Positions 1 through 8,948 of a stretch of DNA of 64,000 nt are shown here, in pieces (within the stretch, counting starts at the first letter, position 1; each line of letters starts with the position of its first letter). The DNA lies in NCBI GenBank assembly GCA_039028935.1, contig JBCCHD010000021.1, positions 1 through 64,000 of the forward strand. Reading direction: 5' to 3'. The notes beneath the pieces were generated by a model that saw only the letters and a list, made by a program, of their open reading frames with translations, ran no database searches and was not told the DNA's origin. This stretch comes from Pseudomonadota bacterium. GTDB taxonomy: Bacteria; Pseudomonadota; Gammaproteobacteria; Steroidobacterales; SZUA-146. Position numbers and translations under genes: made by a program.

Positions 1-2
1 CT

Positions 3-1061
3 CAAACTGGGCCTGAATATCTTTCCGGCAAAATTGTTGCCGATTATTTAGATGAATTGGATGAGGATGTAATCGCAACCGAAAGGCAAAGATTAAATTG
101 GGAGAAGGAAGCCTGCATCGTGCTTGAGGCCTGGGGTCAAACTAGGATTAAGCAGTTATTGGGAATCTGGAAGTCTAGACGTGTTGAGCATAAGGAGGAC
201 ATGCTTGAAAACAAGATCGAAAACTTTGCTTCAAGGATCGAGGCATTAGGGAGATTTGAAGGGAAAATTGTAAAGCGGGCAATTAAACAACTCGCGAGAA
301 TTGAGAAAATAAATAATGATCAATTTTTGAGCTTGGGAAGCGCAATACTCACTGCATGGGAAGGCGGGCGCCTAAAGGAACTGATAAGCGCATTATCTGA
401 CTCGGCCGATTTGGATGAGAATAAATTGCTAGAGATTTTAATAGAAGCAAATACGATTCAAGCATTGCATACAGCTGAAGCCGTAAAAGCTAAAATGGAG
501 ACAATTCGAGGTCTTGAAGAGCGAATAAAGAATAAAGAATTAGAAAATGCGACACGGGACTACATTGCAAAAAATCCGTGGTTGGTGTCACCTCATTGGG
601 AAACATTTGCAGTTGAAAAAGGCACAAAGCAAGTAATGCAAAAAGCCGCAGCCGAAGCATGGACTGGACCACTTAAACCTGATCCAGATTGGGAAAAACG
701 GATTGACCTAATGTTTTCAAGTGGGGATCAGCTTCTGCTCCTAGAATTCATGAGGCCTGGCCTGACGGTTGATCACGACCATTTATCAAGATTCGAAGCG
801 TATGCTGATTGCATAAGGGCAGCAATCGAATCGAACACCGCCGGGAAGTTTAAAAAATTAACGGGATATTTGGTCGCCGACAAAATCGAAAAATCGAAAC
901 CTCAATGTCGCAAGAAAGTTGAGAAACTGCAATTAGATGATTTACGGGTAATGGATTGGGATACATTGCTCTCCCAAGCATATGCACAATGGAAGGAGTT
1001 TTTCGGGCATCTACTTGAGCGTGCTCCTGAAGATGAAAGGCTCCAAGAACTCGCAAGTTAG
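3..1061 (+). CDS. C-terminal part of a GHKL/Hsp90-like ATPase with a PD-(D/E)XK-like C-terminal domain (5' truncated by window edge)
   Basis: The frame is open from base 3, so this is the tail of a longer gene and the first ATG at 57 is probably internal. The first visible residues (TGPEYLSGKIVADYLDELDED followed by IATERQRLNWE, split here) resemble the end of the transducer region of GHKL-type ATPases. A helical, charged stretch follows, and then a C-terminal domain with KNPWLV, RIDLMFSSGDQLLLLEFMRPG and a DHDHLSRFEAY stretch. The RID...D...LEF pattern resembles PD-(D/E)XK nuclease folds such as those in Shedu/DUF4263-type proteins. The usual ExK is not evident (EFM instead), so catalysis is doubtful. 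Base composition is clearly more AT-rich than the following genes, which suggests horizontal acquisition. A defence or DNA-processing role is inference; the N-terminal ATPase lies outside the window. Confidence 0.6.
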   Translation, partial: QTGPEYLSGKIVADYLDELDEDVIATERQRLNWEKEACIVLEAWGQTRIKQLLGIWKSRRVEHKEDMLENKIENFASRIEALGRFEGKIVKRAIKQLARIEKINNDQFLSLGSAILTAWEGGRLKELISALSDSADLDENKLLEILIEANTIQALHTAEAVKAKMETIRGLEERIKNKELENATRDYIAKNPWLVSPHWETFAVEKGTKQVMQKAAAEAWTGPLKPDPDWEKRIDLMFSSGDQLLLLEFMRPGLTVDHDHLSRFEAYADCIRAAIESNTAGKFKKLTGYLVADKIEKSKPQCRKKVEKLQLDDLRVMDWDTLLSQAYAQWKEFFGHLLERAPEDERLQELAS

Positions 1062-1591
1062 ATCACTTCAACAGACTAACTCCAAATCTCTATTTTCCCT
1101 ATTGACCAATGCTCTTGTAAATAATTTAGTTTGAGTGCAATAAGACTGTCTCAGAGACACGGGGCTAGTTAATCTATAATGGACAGGATATCTTCAATTT
1201 CGATCTTGAGAACACTCCGCAAACAATGTGAAATCAATAACTTAGATGCCCGGACAATTTAAGGTATCCAAGTCCGGACAATTTACGGTCCCGGCCCCAA
1301 TTGATATCAACCATCCCAACGGCAACGACGCGAGCGTGGCGCGTTTGCACCGAACAGGTGTAGCGCTATCAATGACCAAGGCGCAGTGGCCGTGAATGTC
1401 GCCAACGCCGACGCGCGATTGACGATAAGCGTGACGCACTGGAACCGTTGCCATTTCCAAACAGGTGGCTGAGTGAACGAATCGCCGTACCGCGTTTCCG
1501 TGACAACCACACCGTCACCCAATCCATGCTCGCACGTCGTGAACAGCGAAGTCCTAATCAACAGAGGTCCTAATCAACAAAGGGGAATTGA
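1062..1591. other. 530-bp gene-free boundary region
   Basis: No convincing gene on either strand. The first ~180 bp continue the AT-rich composition of the upstream gene, and base composition then shifts to that of the rest of the window near 1240-1290, where the IS-end-like repeat lies. A small inverted repeat (GTCTC/GAGAC) sits near 1147-1158. The 13-mer GTCCTAATCAACA occurs twice, at 1551 and 1567, just before the next gene. This reads as a junction between acquired and core DNA, possibly containing decayed mobile-element remains. Confidence 0.4.
1248..1289. repeat. two direct copies of an 18-bp motif, possible IS-terminus remnant
   Basis: GCCCGGACAATTTAAGGT at 1248-1265 and GTCCGGACAATTTACGGT at 1272-1289 match at 16 of 18 positions with a 24-bp period. 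Multiple short terminal repeats of this kind are known at the ends of IS21-family elements, but no transposase reading frame is preserved nearby. The element identity is inference. Confidence 0.35.
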
Positions 1592-2284
1592 ATGACGCAG
1601 TCGACCGTCTTGATCACCGGCGCCAATCGCGGCATCGGCCTGCAGTTTGTTAACGCTTTTGCTCAAGAGCAGTGGTCCGTCATCGCGTGTTGTCGCGACC
1701 CTCAGAGCGCGTCCGAACTATCCGCGCTGAGTGCGCAGCACGAGGCGGTCGAGGTGCATGCCTTGGACGTGACGGATTACTCACAGATGGCCGCGCTTGC
1801 GCGTCAGCTTGATGACACGCCGATCGATATTCTGCTGAGCAATGCCGGTATATACGGACAACGCGTGTCGCTCGACGATGTTAATCTCGACGCGTGGCGT
1901 CAGGTGCTGGAGGTGAATACGCTCGCGCCGTTCGCACTGGCGCAACAGTTTGCTCCCCACGTGGCCGCCAGCAACAAGAAACTCATCGCTCTGATCAGCA
2001 GCAAAGTCGGTAGCATTGCGGACAACAGCAGCGGCGGCGGCTACGCGTATCGAAGCTCCAAAACCGCGCTCAATATGGTTGGCAAAAGTCTGTCGATTGA
2101 TCTGGCCGATCGCGGCATCAGCGTGGTGCTCATGCACCCGGGATGGGTACAGACCGATATGGGTGGTCCGAATGCGCTGATTACGGTCGAACAAAGCGTG
2201 ACGCAAATGATGGACACATTAAAAACAGCGGAAACGCGAAATGGCGAGTATATCGATGTCGATGGGCGCCCTATCCCCTGGTAG
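1592..2284 (+). CDS. SDR-family NAD(P)-dependent oxidoreductase (C-factor-like)
   Basis: Classical short-chain dehydrogenase of 230 residues, the usual size for the family. The Rossmann cofactor motif TGxxxGIG spans residues 9-16. NAG is at 84-86, a catalytic serine near 137, and the YxxxK pair at Tyr153/Lys157. The C-terminal part (HPGWVQTDMGG) is typical of the C-factor/CsgA-like branch, whose members reduce varied carbonyl substrates; the substrate here cannot be read from sequence. A purine-rich ribosome binding site (AAAGGGGAAT) lies just upstream of the ATG. The gene stands alone on the plus strand between the AT-rich left border and the photolyase gene, 200 bp downstream. Confidence 0.85.
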   Translation: MTQSTVLITGANRGIGLQFVNAFAQEQWSVIACCRDPQSASELSALSAQHEAVEVHALDVTDYSQMAALARQLDDTPIDILLSNAGIYGQRVSLDDVNLDAWRQVLEVNTLAPFALAQQFAPHVAASNKKLIALISSKVGSIADNSSGGGYAYRSSKTALNMVGKSLSIDLADRGISVVLMHPGWVQTDMGGPNALITVEQSVTQMMDTLKTAETRNGEYIDVDGRPIPW

Positions 2285-2486
2285 GGGCCTCTCGCGTACG
2301 CAAACGGGGCGGCGATATGCGCTCGAAATCGACGCGTAGACGGACCGGGTAAGCGGCCCGTTACAACCAAATAAGTCTGCGAGTTTATAGGGGAAACAAA
2401 CAGAAGCGATTGTCTTCACATCGCAATCGCGTGCGCCAACCTAACCTCGTCGATTGGCCCACTGATACCTACGACATGCCTTCACC

Positions 2487-4013
2487 ATGAGCGCCGTTCA
2501 AATTGTGTGGTTTAAGCGAGATCTGCGCTCAGCCGATCATGCGGCATTGACGGCGGCGGCCGCGCGCGGCCCGGTGTTGCCGCTGTTTGTCGTTGAGCCC
2601 GACTACTGGCAGCTGCCCGATGTCTCGGCACGCCACTATGCGTTTTTAGGTGAATGCCTGACGTCTTTGCGGAATGATCTGGCGCGGCGAGGACAACCAC
2701 TCATCGTGCGAGTGGGTCCCGTCGAGGTGGTATTGGAGCGGGCGCGCCGACGATTTGGCGCAATCGTACTCTGGTCTCACGAGGAAACCGGCAACGCATG
2801 GACCTACGAGCGCGACAAACGCGTGGCGCACTGGTCCACCTCACACGGTGTTGTTTGGCATGAATGCCGACAAAACGGCGTCGTACGGAGGCTGGGATCA
2901 CGCGATGGCTGGGCGTCCCGTTGGGACGCGTTCATTCAACAACCGATACATGATCCCCCGCATTCTCTGCCACCGGTCTCCGGCATCGAACCGGGAGACC
3001 TGCCCAGCCCATCGGACTTAGAGCTGGCGCCCGACATCTGCCCGGAGCGTCAACGCGGCGGTCGCGAGCACGGCCTTGACTGCCTCCATTCCTTTTTGCA
3101 TGAGCGTGGGCAGTGGTATCGCCAGGCGATGTCCAGTCCGCTTGGCGGTGCTCAGCAATGCTCGCGAATCAGTCCGCACCTTGCCTGGGGCACGCTATCG
3201 ATTCGCGAGGTGTACCACGCGGTGCAAGCTCGACGAGAAGCTCTGAAGTCTATGAACACGAAGGGCTGGCGTCCATCACTCAAGTCGTACACATCGCGGC
3301 TACACTGGCGCGATCACTTCGTTCAAAAACTTGAAGATCAACCCAATATCGAGCGGCGTCATATACATCGAGCCTACGATGCAATGCGCACAGCGGAACC
3401 GCCCGCCACCACGCTTCATGCATGGCGCCACGGCGAAACAGGGCTACCCTTTGTCGACGCCTGCATGCGATCGCTGCAGGCCACCGGTTGGATAAATTTT
3501 CGCATGCGCGCCATGCTCATGGCGGTCGCAAGCTACCACCTGTGGCTCGACTGGCGTAAACCCGGAGAGCACCTCGCACGAGTCTTCACCGACTACGAAC
3601 CCGGTATTCACTGGCCGCAAGTACAAATGCAGTCGGGCACTACCGGTATCAATACCATTCGCATTTACAATCCGATCAAACAGGGCAACGACCAGGATCC
3701 AACCGGTGAATTCGTGCGGACATGGATTCCAGCTCTGGCGAGAGTGCCAGATGCGTTCATCCATGAACCGTGGCGCTGGTCCGAGGCATCATCCCTACTC
3801 GAAAAGACTTACCCGCTCCCCATTGTTGATCATATGGAAGCGGCCAGAGCCGCGCGGCAAAAACTCTGGGCCGTGCGAGACTCCGATCGCTTCAAAGATC
3901 AAGCACACTCGATTGTGCGAAAACACGCGAGCCGAAAGAGCGGACGCGGACGCGCGCGAAACGTCCGGCCAAAGGCGGTGTCACTGCCGCAGCTCAAGCT
4001 CGACTTGGATTGA
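2487..4013 (+). CDS. cryptochrome/DNA photolyase family flavoprotein
   Basis: The N-terminal photolyase alpha/beta domain begins IVWFKRDLRSADHAAL and covers about residues 1-150; it would hold an antenna chromophore. The helical FAD-binding domain covers about 200-480. It shows family landmarks: RLHWRDHF, GLPFVDACMRSLQATGWINFR, DYEPGIHWPQVQMQSG and RIYNPIKQGNDQDP. Such proteins use blue light to repair pyrimidine dimers or act as light sensors. At 508 residues it has normal length. The sequence resembles a bacterial cryptochrome-like subgroup more than E. coli PhrB, so repair versus signalling is not decided. The C-terminus is basic (many Arg/Lys), compatible with DNA binding. It is apparently monocistronic, and no terminator is obvious in the 213 bp before the next gene. 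Confidence 0.85.
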   Translation: MSAVQIVWFKRDLRSADHAALTAAAARGPVLPLFVVEPDYWQLPDVSARHYAFLGECLTSLRNDLARRGQPLIVRVGPVEVVLERARRRFGAIVLWSHEETGNAWTYERDKRVAHWSTSHGVVWHECRQNGVVRRLGSRDGWASRWDAFIQQPIHDPPHSLPPVSGIEPGDLPSPSDLELAPDICPERQRGGREHGLDCLHSFLHERGQWYRQAMSSPLGGAQQCSRISPHLAWGTLSIREVYHAVQARREALKSMNTKGWRPSLKSYTSRLHWRDHFVQKLEDQPNIERRHIHRAYDAMRTAEPPATTLHAWRHGETGLPFVDACMRSLQATGWINFRMRAMLMAVASYHLWLDWRKPGEHLARVFTDYEPGIHWPQVQMQSGTTGINTIRIYNPIKQGNDQDPTGEFVRTWIPALARVPDAFIHEPWRWSEASSLLEKTYPLPIVDHMEAARAARQKLWAVRDSDRFKDQAHSIVRKHASRKSGRGRARNVRPKAVSLPQLKLDLD

Positions 4014-4226
4014 ACAACCGAACACAAAGTCCTTCGCGGCCGGCCTGGCATGGCGCACGAGGGACCACACCCGCTCAGATACGGCAGGTTGAGCGCGCTG
4101 ACACGACATCAACGACTGAGGATCGCCACACGGATTCGGCCGGTGAGGTACACTCTCGGCGTTCGCGTTTCTGGGACCAACGCGCGTCTTTTACACATGG
4201 TTTTTAGTTGGGAGCGTTAACTGAGC

Positions 4227-5246
4227 ATGGTGTACCGATTTACGGACGATTACAGTGAAGGTGCGCACCCCCTTATTCTCGAGGCGCTCACGGCGAGCAA
4301 TGCCGCGCAACAGTCCGCGTACGGCGACGACGCGCATAGTCACAACGCGCGCCGCGCGCTGCAAAAACATCTTGATGGTGACGCGGCCATTCACTTTGTG
4401 GCCAGCGGCACGCTGGCCAATGCCATCTGCATCGCGAGCTGCTTGCGGCCTCACGAAGCGGTGATTGCCGCGCAGTCGGCGCACATCGCTCAACACGAAA
4501 CCGGCGCGATCGAAGCCACTGGGCACAAGATCATCAGCGTGCCGACCGACGATGGCAAACTCACCGTCGCCGCGGTGCGCACGGCGGTAGAACGCAATAC
4601 CTTCGCTCCGCATATGGCCAAACCCCGCCTCGTCTATCTCTCGAACGCGACGGAGCTCGGCACGGTTTATACCGGTGACGAATTAAGCGCGCTCAGTCAG
4701 TATTGTCGGCAGCACAATCTGCTGTTGATGCTCGATGGCGCGCGACTGGGCGTTGCGCTGGCCAGCACCACCCTCAGTCTTAAAGCGGTTGCCGCCAACG
4801 TTGATCTCTTTTGGATTGGCGGCACGAAATGCGGCGCGTTGCTGGGGGAGGCCATCGTGATCCCCAACTCGACGCTCGCCACCGACTTTGCCTTTCACAT
4901 CAAACAACGCGGCGGGCTCCTATCAAAAGGGCGCGTATTGGGCGTGCAGTTTGAAACGCTATTCGAACAATCGTTGTACATTGAGCTTGCAACAACCGCC
5001 AACGCCCACGCGCATCGACTGTCGGAAGGGCTCATTGAAAAGGGTTATCGGTTGTTGATCGGCACGCAAAGTAATCAAGTCTTTCCGATTCTGCCCAATG
5101 ACCTGGTGTCGACCCTTCGCCAGCACTTCGCCTTCCACACGTGGCAGGCCGGCGAGTCCGAAACCGCCATCCGGCTGGTCACCTCATGGGCCACCGACAC
5201 CGACAAAATCATCGCGTTTCTCGCGAGCGTGCCGACTAAACGTTGA
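4227..5246 (+). CDS. low-specificity L-threonine aldolase / beta-eliminating lyase family PLP enzyme
   Basis: Fold-type I PLP enzyme of 339 residues. It has the family's opening segment (YRFTDDYSEGAHPLILEAL), a substrate/cofactor aspartate in LMLDGARLG (Asp170) and the PLP-binding lysine in GGTKCG (Lys201). Such enzymes cleave L-threonine or L-allo-threonine to glycine and acetaldehyde; some relatives have other beta-hydroxy amino acid substrates. A GGGAG ribosome binding site lies a little far upstream of the ATG. The 3' end overlaps the convergent minus-strand gene by 11 bp. Confidence 0.8.
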   Translation: MVYRFTDDYSEGAHPLILEALTASNAAQQSAYGDDAHSHNARRALQKHLDGDAAIHFVASGTLANAICIASCLRPHEAVIAAQSAHIAQHETGAIEATGHKIISVPTDDGKLTVAAVRTAVERNTFAPHMAKPRLVYLSNATELGTVYTGDELSALSQYCRQHNLLLMLDGARLGVALASTTLSLKAVAANVDLFWIGGTKCGALLGEAIVIPNSTLATDFAFHIKQRGGLLSKGRVLGVQFETLFEQSLYIELATTANAHAHRLSEGLIEKGYRLLIGTQSNQVFPILPNDLVSTLRQHFAFHTWQAGESETAIRLVTSWATDTDKIIAFLASVPTKR

Positions 5247-5685
5247 CCCGATCTGGCAGCGCAAAGTGGGTGCGCGCAAAGTCACTGTTGAGTCGTTCCT
5301 GAGAGTACCAAGTCCGCAACGCGTTGCCGGCCTCAAGATCGGGGTTAGCCGCCAAAAACGCCTCAAATACACACTCGTCGCTCGTCTCACTATGACCTAA
5401 ACACAGGAAGCGTTGTACACGCTCCGCCACAAGACTCAGAAAAGCGATCGTGATGGTCACGTTCCGTTTTTCCGGCACGCCGGCTCGGTTGACCAACACA
5501 TCGATCCCGGCAAGATAGCAACGCAACGCCTCGATAAACGATTGGGTACGTACAACATCAAACGCCACGCGAAGATGCGCGCGATGATCGAACGTGACCG
5601 GATCCAGCTCGCCGTTCATGAAACGTTGAGTCATGGCACTCAGCGCGCCGTCTGCAGGGTCCGGTGGTGTCACAGCGTGCGTCAC
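5236..5685 (-). CDS. conserved hypothetical protein
   Basis: 149 residues, soluble, no signal peptide or membrane segment. The segment TFDHRAHLRVAF followed by a helical body and the ending ARTHFALPDRV matches a pattern I recall from an uncharacterised bacterial family (FDHxAHLRxAW at the start, FVLPD at the end). The conserved Asp/His residues could bind a metal, but no function is known to me. The start is a GTG that overlaps the stop of the upstream small gene by 4 bp (GTGA), which indicates translational coupling. A later ATG (codon 18) is an alternative. It converges on the threonine aldolase gene. Confidence 0.6.
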   Translation of the reverse strand: MTHAVTPPDPADGALSAMTQRFMNGELDPVTFDHRAHLRVAFDVVRTQSFIEALRCYLAGIDVLVNRAGVPEKRNVTITIAFLSLVAERVQRFLCLGHSETSDECVFEAFLAANPDLEAGNALRTWYSQERLNSDFARTHFALPDRVNV

Positions 5686-5927
5686 GATTCGCTTAGCGTA
5701 TGGCTGTCGTCGGCGGTCAGATCCAGATCATAGACCGCTTTGAGCTGTTCGATTTTTTCAAGCGTCGCCTCCGAGAACGGTGGCTTTCCCTCAAAACAAT
5801 GCAGCGTCATGCCCTCGAGCAAGTCGCCCAGCGACAGATCAAGCTGCTCGGCCAGCCCCTTCAGCACTTTAAGCATGCGTTTTTCAATGCGCACACCGGT
5901 TTGTACGCGCTCAATTTTTTTACTCAT
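5682..5927 (-). CDS. small hypothetical protein, possible ribbon-helix-helix type
   Basis: 81 residues, beginning MSKKIERVQTGVRIEKRMLKVLKGLAEQLDLSLGDLLE (split by the family reading: a short strand, then two helices). This arrangement resembles ribbon-helix-helix DNA-binding or antitoxin-like proteins. The remainder (FSEATLEKIEQLKAVYDLDL) is helical and acidic. It is cotranslated with the downstream 149-residue protein through a GTGA overlap. A regulatory role is inference; no toxin partner can be recognised. Confidence 0.55.
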   Translation of the reverse strand: MSKKIERVQTGVRIEKRMLKVLKGLAEQLDLSLGDLLEGMTLHCFEGKPPFSEATLEKIEQLKAVYDLDLTADDSHTLSES

Positions 5928-5965
5928 TGAGCTACCATACTACCTTGGTAACAAAATAACAATAC

Positions 5966-6730
5966 TCAACAACCCTCGATTAGATCTCGGGTTGCGGCAA
6001 AGGGCGCCGGCCAGTCTAGATCAACGAGCTGCGCGGCGCTCGGCAAGCAATCAGGGTCAACAAACGACGCGAAGGTTGGATCAATGTTGCTAAACAACAG
6101 ATCAAACGCCAAGCGGTCGCCTCCATACAGTCCGCGATGAATCATCGCCGCCGAAAACAACAGACCGTCACCGGGTTCGAGCGCCACATCGACAGCGTCA
6201 TCGAGGTCGTCGTGCACCGCACAGCCGTTGCGCCCCATGCGCACGTCAAACTCGTGATCGGTGTCCCATCGGCGGTGGGTCCCCGGCACTAAAGAGATGC
6301 CGCGCTCCGGTTTAAATGCGATGCGCAGATGCAGCGGATCGTGCTCCTTGAGCGCCCGCTTTTGGGCGTCGATGCTCGTCTCGTTGTATTGACTGTCACG
6401 GTGCCAATAGTTGTCGAGCGAGGCATTGGCTGGATCAAAGAAAAGCTGCGTGTTGATAAACATCGCGCCTTGAGGCAATACATCTAGCACGACATCGCGA
6501 ACCGCTTGGCTACCCACAAAGCGAAACAGCGTCATGCGTGCCTCGTCATCGAGGTAGCGCGTCGCCGTTAAGTTGGCGCTGTTGATGGCACGCGACGCAT
6601 AGAAATCGGCGTTGTCTTCAAGCCAGGCGGCGTGAAAGCGCGTGAGTACCGCGTGCACGGGGGCGAGTTCAGAAGGCGCGAATAACGCCTTATGCAACCG
6701 ATAGCCATGCTGTTCGTAGACTGTGCTCAT
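5966..6730 (-). CDS. phytanoyl-CoA dioxygenase (PhyH) family protein
   Basis: Double-stranded beta-helix Fe(II)/2-oxoglutarate-type oxygenase of 254 residues. The facial triad is visible as HxD in NYWHRDSQ (His110, Asp112) and a distal histidine in MIHRGLYGGDRLAFD (His198); Arg206 in the same segment is suited to bind 2-oxoglutarate. Members hydroxylate lipids, amino acids or small metabolites; the substrate cannot be predicted. I chose the ATG at 6730. An in-frame GTG 24 bp upstream (6754) has no ribosome binding site. The gene is followed by the small-gene pair on the same strand. The hut locus begins 247 bp upstream on the same strand, so readthrough from hutU is possible. Confidence 0.75.
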   Translation of the reverse strand: MSTVYEQHGYRLHKALFAPSELAPVHAVLTRFHAAWLEDNADFYASRAINSANLTATRYLDDEARMTLFRFVGSQAVRDVVLDVLPQGAMFINTQLFFDPANASLDNYWHRDSQYNETSIDAQKRALKEHDPLHLRIAFKPERGISLVPGTHRRWDTDHEFDVRMGRNGCAVHDDLDDAVDVALEPGDGLLFSAAMIHRGLYGGDRLAFDLLFSNIDPTFASFVDPDCLPSAAQLVDLDWPAPFAATRDLIEGC

Positions 6731-6977
6731 ACCTGCATGGAAACTATCGCACACCCGATGCGACGCCGCATAGTCAGCGTGCGATCCAACAAAGCGACCG
6801 ATCAGTGTCGATCATTCCGAATTGACAGGCTGATGCGCCGACGCCTGTAGACGCCCTATCGATTCGCACTCACCGCACTCAACCTTCGCGCTGACGTTGA
6901 CGTTCACTGCGCACGGGCGGTCCTATCCGCCGCACCCATCTGACCGTCGGCGGACGATGCGTTGGGTGCAGCCGCAA

Positions 6978-8651
6978 TCAGTCGAGCGAGGGCAAATTCA
7001 GCTTATGCTCACGTGCACAGTCGCGCGCGATGTCATAGCCGGCGTCGGCATGACGCATCACGCCAGATGCGGGATCATTCCACAGCACTCGTTTAATACG
7101 CGATGCAGCCGCGTCGGTGCCGTCACAACAGATCACCAACCCGGCGTGTTGGGAGTAGCCCATGCCGACCCCTCCACCATGATGCAAGGACACCCACGTG
7201 GCGCCACCAGCGGTGCTCAACATGAGATTGAGCATCGTCCAATCGGACACCGCATCGGAGCCATCCAACATCGCCTCGGTCTCGCGGTTTGGGCTAGTGA
7301 CCGAACCGGAATCGAGATGATCACGACCAATTACAACCGGCGCGCTGAGCTCACCGGACTTCACCATGTCGTTAAAGGCCAGACCCAAACGATCGCGATC
7401 GCCGAGCCCTACCCAACAAATGCGCGCTGGCAATCCCTGGAAATCGATGCGCTCCCTGGCCATGTCGAGCCAGTTGTGAAGGTGTTTGTCGTTTGGCATG
7501 AGCTCCTTCACTTTGGCATCGGTCTTATAAATATCTTCCGGATCGCCCGACAGGGCAACCCAGCGAAACGGGCCGATACCACGGCAAAACAGTGGCCGAA
7601 TGTACGCCGGCACAAAACCTGGGAAATCAAACGCGTTATCAACGCCCTCGTTTTTTGCCTCCTGCCGAATATTATTGCCGTAATCCACGGTCGGAATACC
7701 CTGCTGGTGATACGCCAGCATGGCTTTGACATGCTCGGCCATCGATGCTCGCGCAGCAGCGGCCACCTTGTCTGGATGATCGCGTCGTTCACGGTGCCAT
7801 TGCTCGACAGACCAGCCCACCGGTAAATAACCATTGACCGGATCGTGCGCCGAGGTTTGGTCGGTCACCAGGTCAGGTCGAATACCCTGTTTGACCATAT
7901 GCGGCAAGACTTCCGCCGCATTACCCAGCACGCCGACCGAAATCGCTTTGCCTTCCGCGTGTGCCTGTTCAATACGTTTCAACGCCTCATCGACCGTTGC
8001 AGCCTGGGTATCCAGATAGCGATTGCCTAAACGAAAATCGATTCGGGTTTGATCGCATTCAATCGCTAAACACGAGAAGCCGGCCATGGTGGCGGCGAGC
8101 GGTTGGGCACCCCCCATACCGCCCAGGCCTGCAGTGAGAATCCACTTACCGTGCGCATCGCCATTAAAATGCTGACGGGCGGCCTCGACGAACGTTTCAT
8201 ACGTGCCTTGCACGATGCCCTGCGAGCCGATGTAGATCCAACTGCCCGCCGTCATCTGGCCATACATCATTAAGTCGTTTTTATCGAGCGCATTGAAATG
8301 TTCCCATGTCGCCCAGGCGGGTACGAGATTGGAATTGGCGATCAGCACGCGGGGGGCGTCCACGTGGGTTTTGAAAACGCCCACCGGCTTGCCCGACTGC
8401 ACGCACAGACTCTCGTCGTCCTCCAGCGTTTTAAGGGTCGACAAGATTTGGTCAAACGCCTCCCAGTTGCGCGCCGCTTTGCCGATACCCCCATACACAA
8501 CAAGCTCCTCTGGGCGCTCGGCGACCTCCGCGTCCAGATTGTTTTGCAACATGCGAAACGGTGCTTCGGTGAGCCAGCTTTTGCAATTGAGTGCGTTGCC
8601 GCGCGGAGCACGGATGGTGCGACCGGTATCGACGCGAGTTTTTGAGGACAT
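6978..8651 (-). CDS. hutU: urocanate hydratase
   Basis: Second enzyme of histidine degradation: it converts urocanate to 4-imidazolone-5-propionate with tightly bound NAD+ acting as electrophile. The 557-residue product has the length typical of HutU. Family segments include [15 protein letters not shown], the glycine-rich NAD region [27 protein letters not shown] and a C-terminal [13 protein letters not shown]. An open frame extends 31 codons further 5', but the ATG at 8651 starts the conserved [16 protein letters not shown] sequence and has an AAGG ribosome binding site. It is divergent from hutF, and the 297-bp intergenic region carries the HutC-type operator. Confidence 0.97.
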   Translation of the reverse strand: MSSKTRVDTGRTIRAPRGNALNCKSWLTEAPFRMLQNNLDAEVAERPEELVVYGGIGKAARNWEAFDQILSTLKTLEDDESLCVQSGKPVGVFKTHVDAPRVLIANSNLVPAWATWEHFNALDKNDLMMYGQMTAGSWIYIGSQGIVQGTYETFVEAARQHFNGDAHGKWILTAGLGGMGGAQPLAATMAGFSCLAIECDQTRIDFRLGNRYLDTQAATVDEALKRIEQAHAEGKAISVGVLGNAAEVLPHMVKQGIRPDLVTDQTSAHDPVNGYLPVGWSVEQWHRERRDHPDKVAAAARASMAEHVKAMLAYHQQGIPTVDYGNNIRQEAKNEGVDNAFDFPGFVPAYIRPLFCRGIGPFRWVALSGDPEDIYKTDAKVKELMPNDKHLHNWLDMARERIDFQGLPARICWVGLGDRDRLGLAFNDMVKSGELSAPVVIGRDHLDSGSVTSPNRETEAMLDGSDAVSDWTMLNLMLSTAGGATWVSLHHGGGVGMGYSQHAGLVICCDGTDAAASRIKRVLWNDPASGVMRHADAGYDIARDCAREHKLNLPSLD

Positions 8652-8876
8652 GATGACTACCTTGTTTAACGAACAGAGTGCGCCGGACCATTCGTCGACG
8701 CTCGCTTGTGCGGCGCGTGGCACGCTAAACGTGGCGCACAACATCGGCCGCCCCTCGACAGGTTGGGCCCCACTAGGGCAAGTCGACGCGCTGCCCGTCG
8801 GTGGGGTTGAGCGCGCGTCAACGCCAAATTAACCGTGTTCGACGTGATCTCGCTGAGTCCGCAGGCTAGCATCGCA

Positions 8877-8894
8877 AACTTGTATAGACAAGTT
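8877..8894. promoter_or_regulatory. HutC-type operator between hutU and hutF
   Basis: AACTTGTATAGACAAGTT is an 18-bp palindrome with perfect 7-bp arms around ATAG. It matches the known HutC recognition pattern (CTTGTATGTACAAG-like). It lies 55 bp upstream of hutF and 226 bp upstream of hutU. HutC is expected to repress both sides and to be released by urocanate. Confidence 0.8.
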
Positions 8895-8948
8895 AAAACA
8901 CCTGTGATTTACTCGGGAAAACGTCGCCCCTCGGGATACACTGATATT

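Noticed and set aside
6897-7826. 309-codon plus-strand open frame opposite hutU
   Set aside because: It lies entirely antisense to the highly conserved hutU and shows no recognisable protein features.
8652-8744. 31-codon N-terminal extension of HutU
   Set aside because: HutU homologues start at the [11 protein letters not shown] position, and a ribosome binding site precedes 8651.
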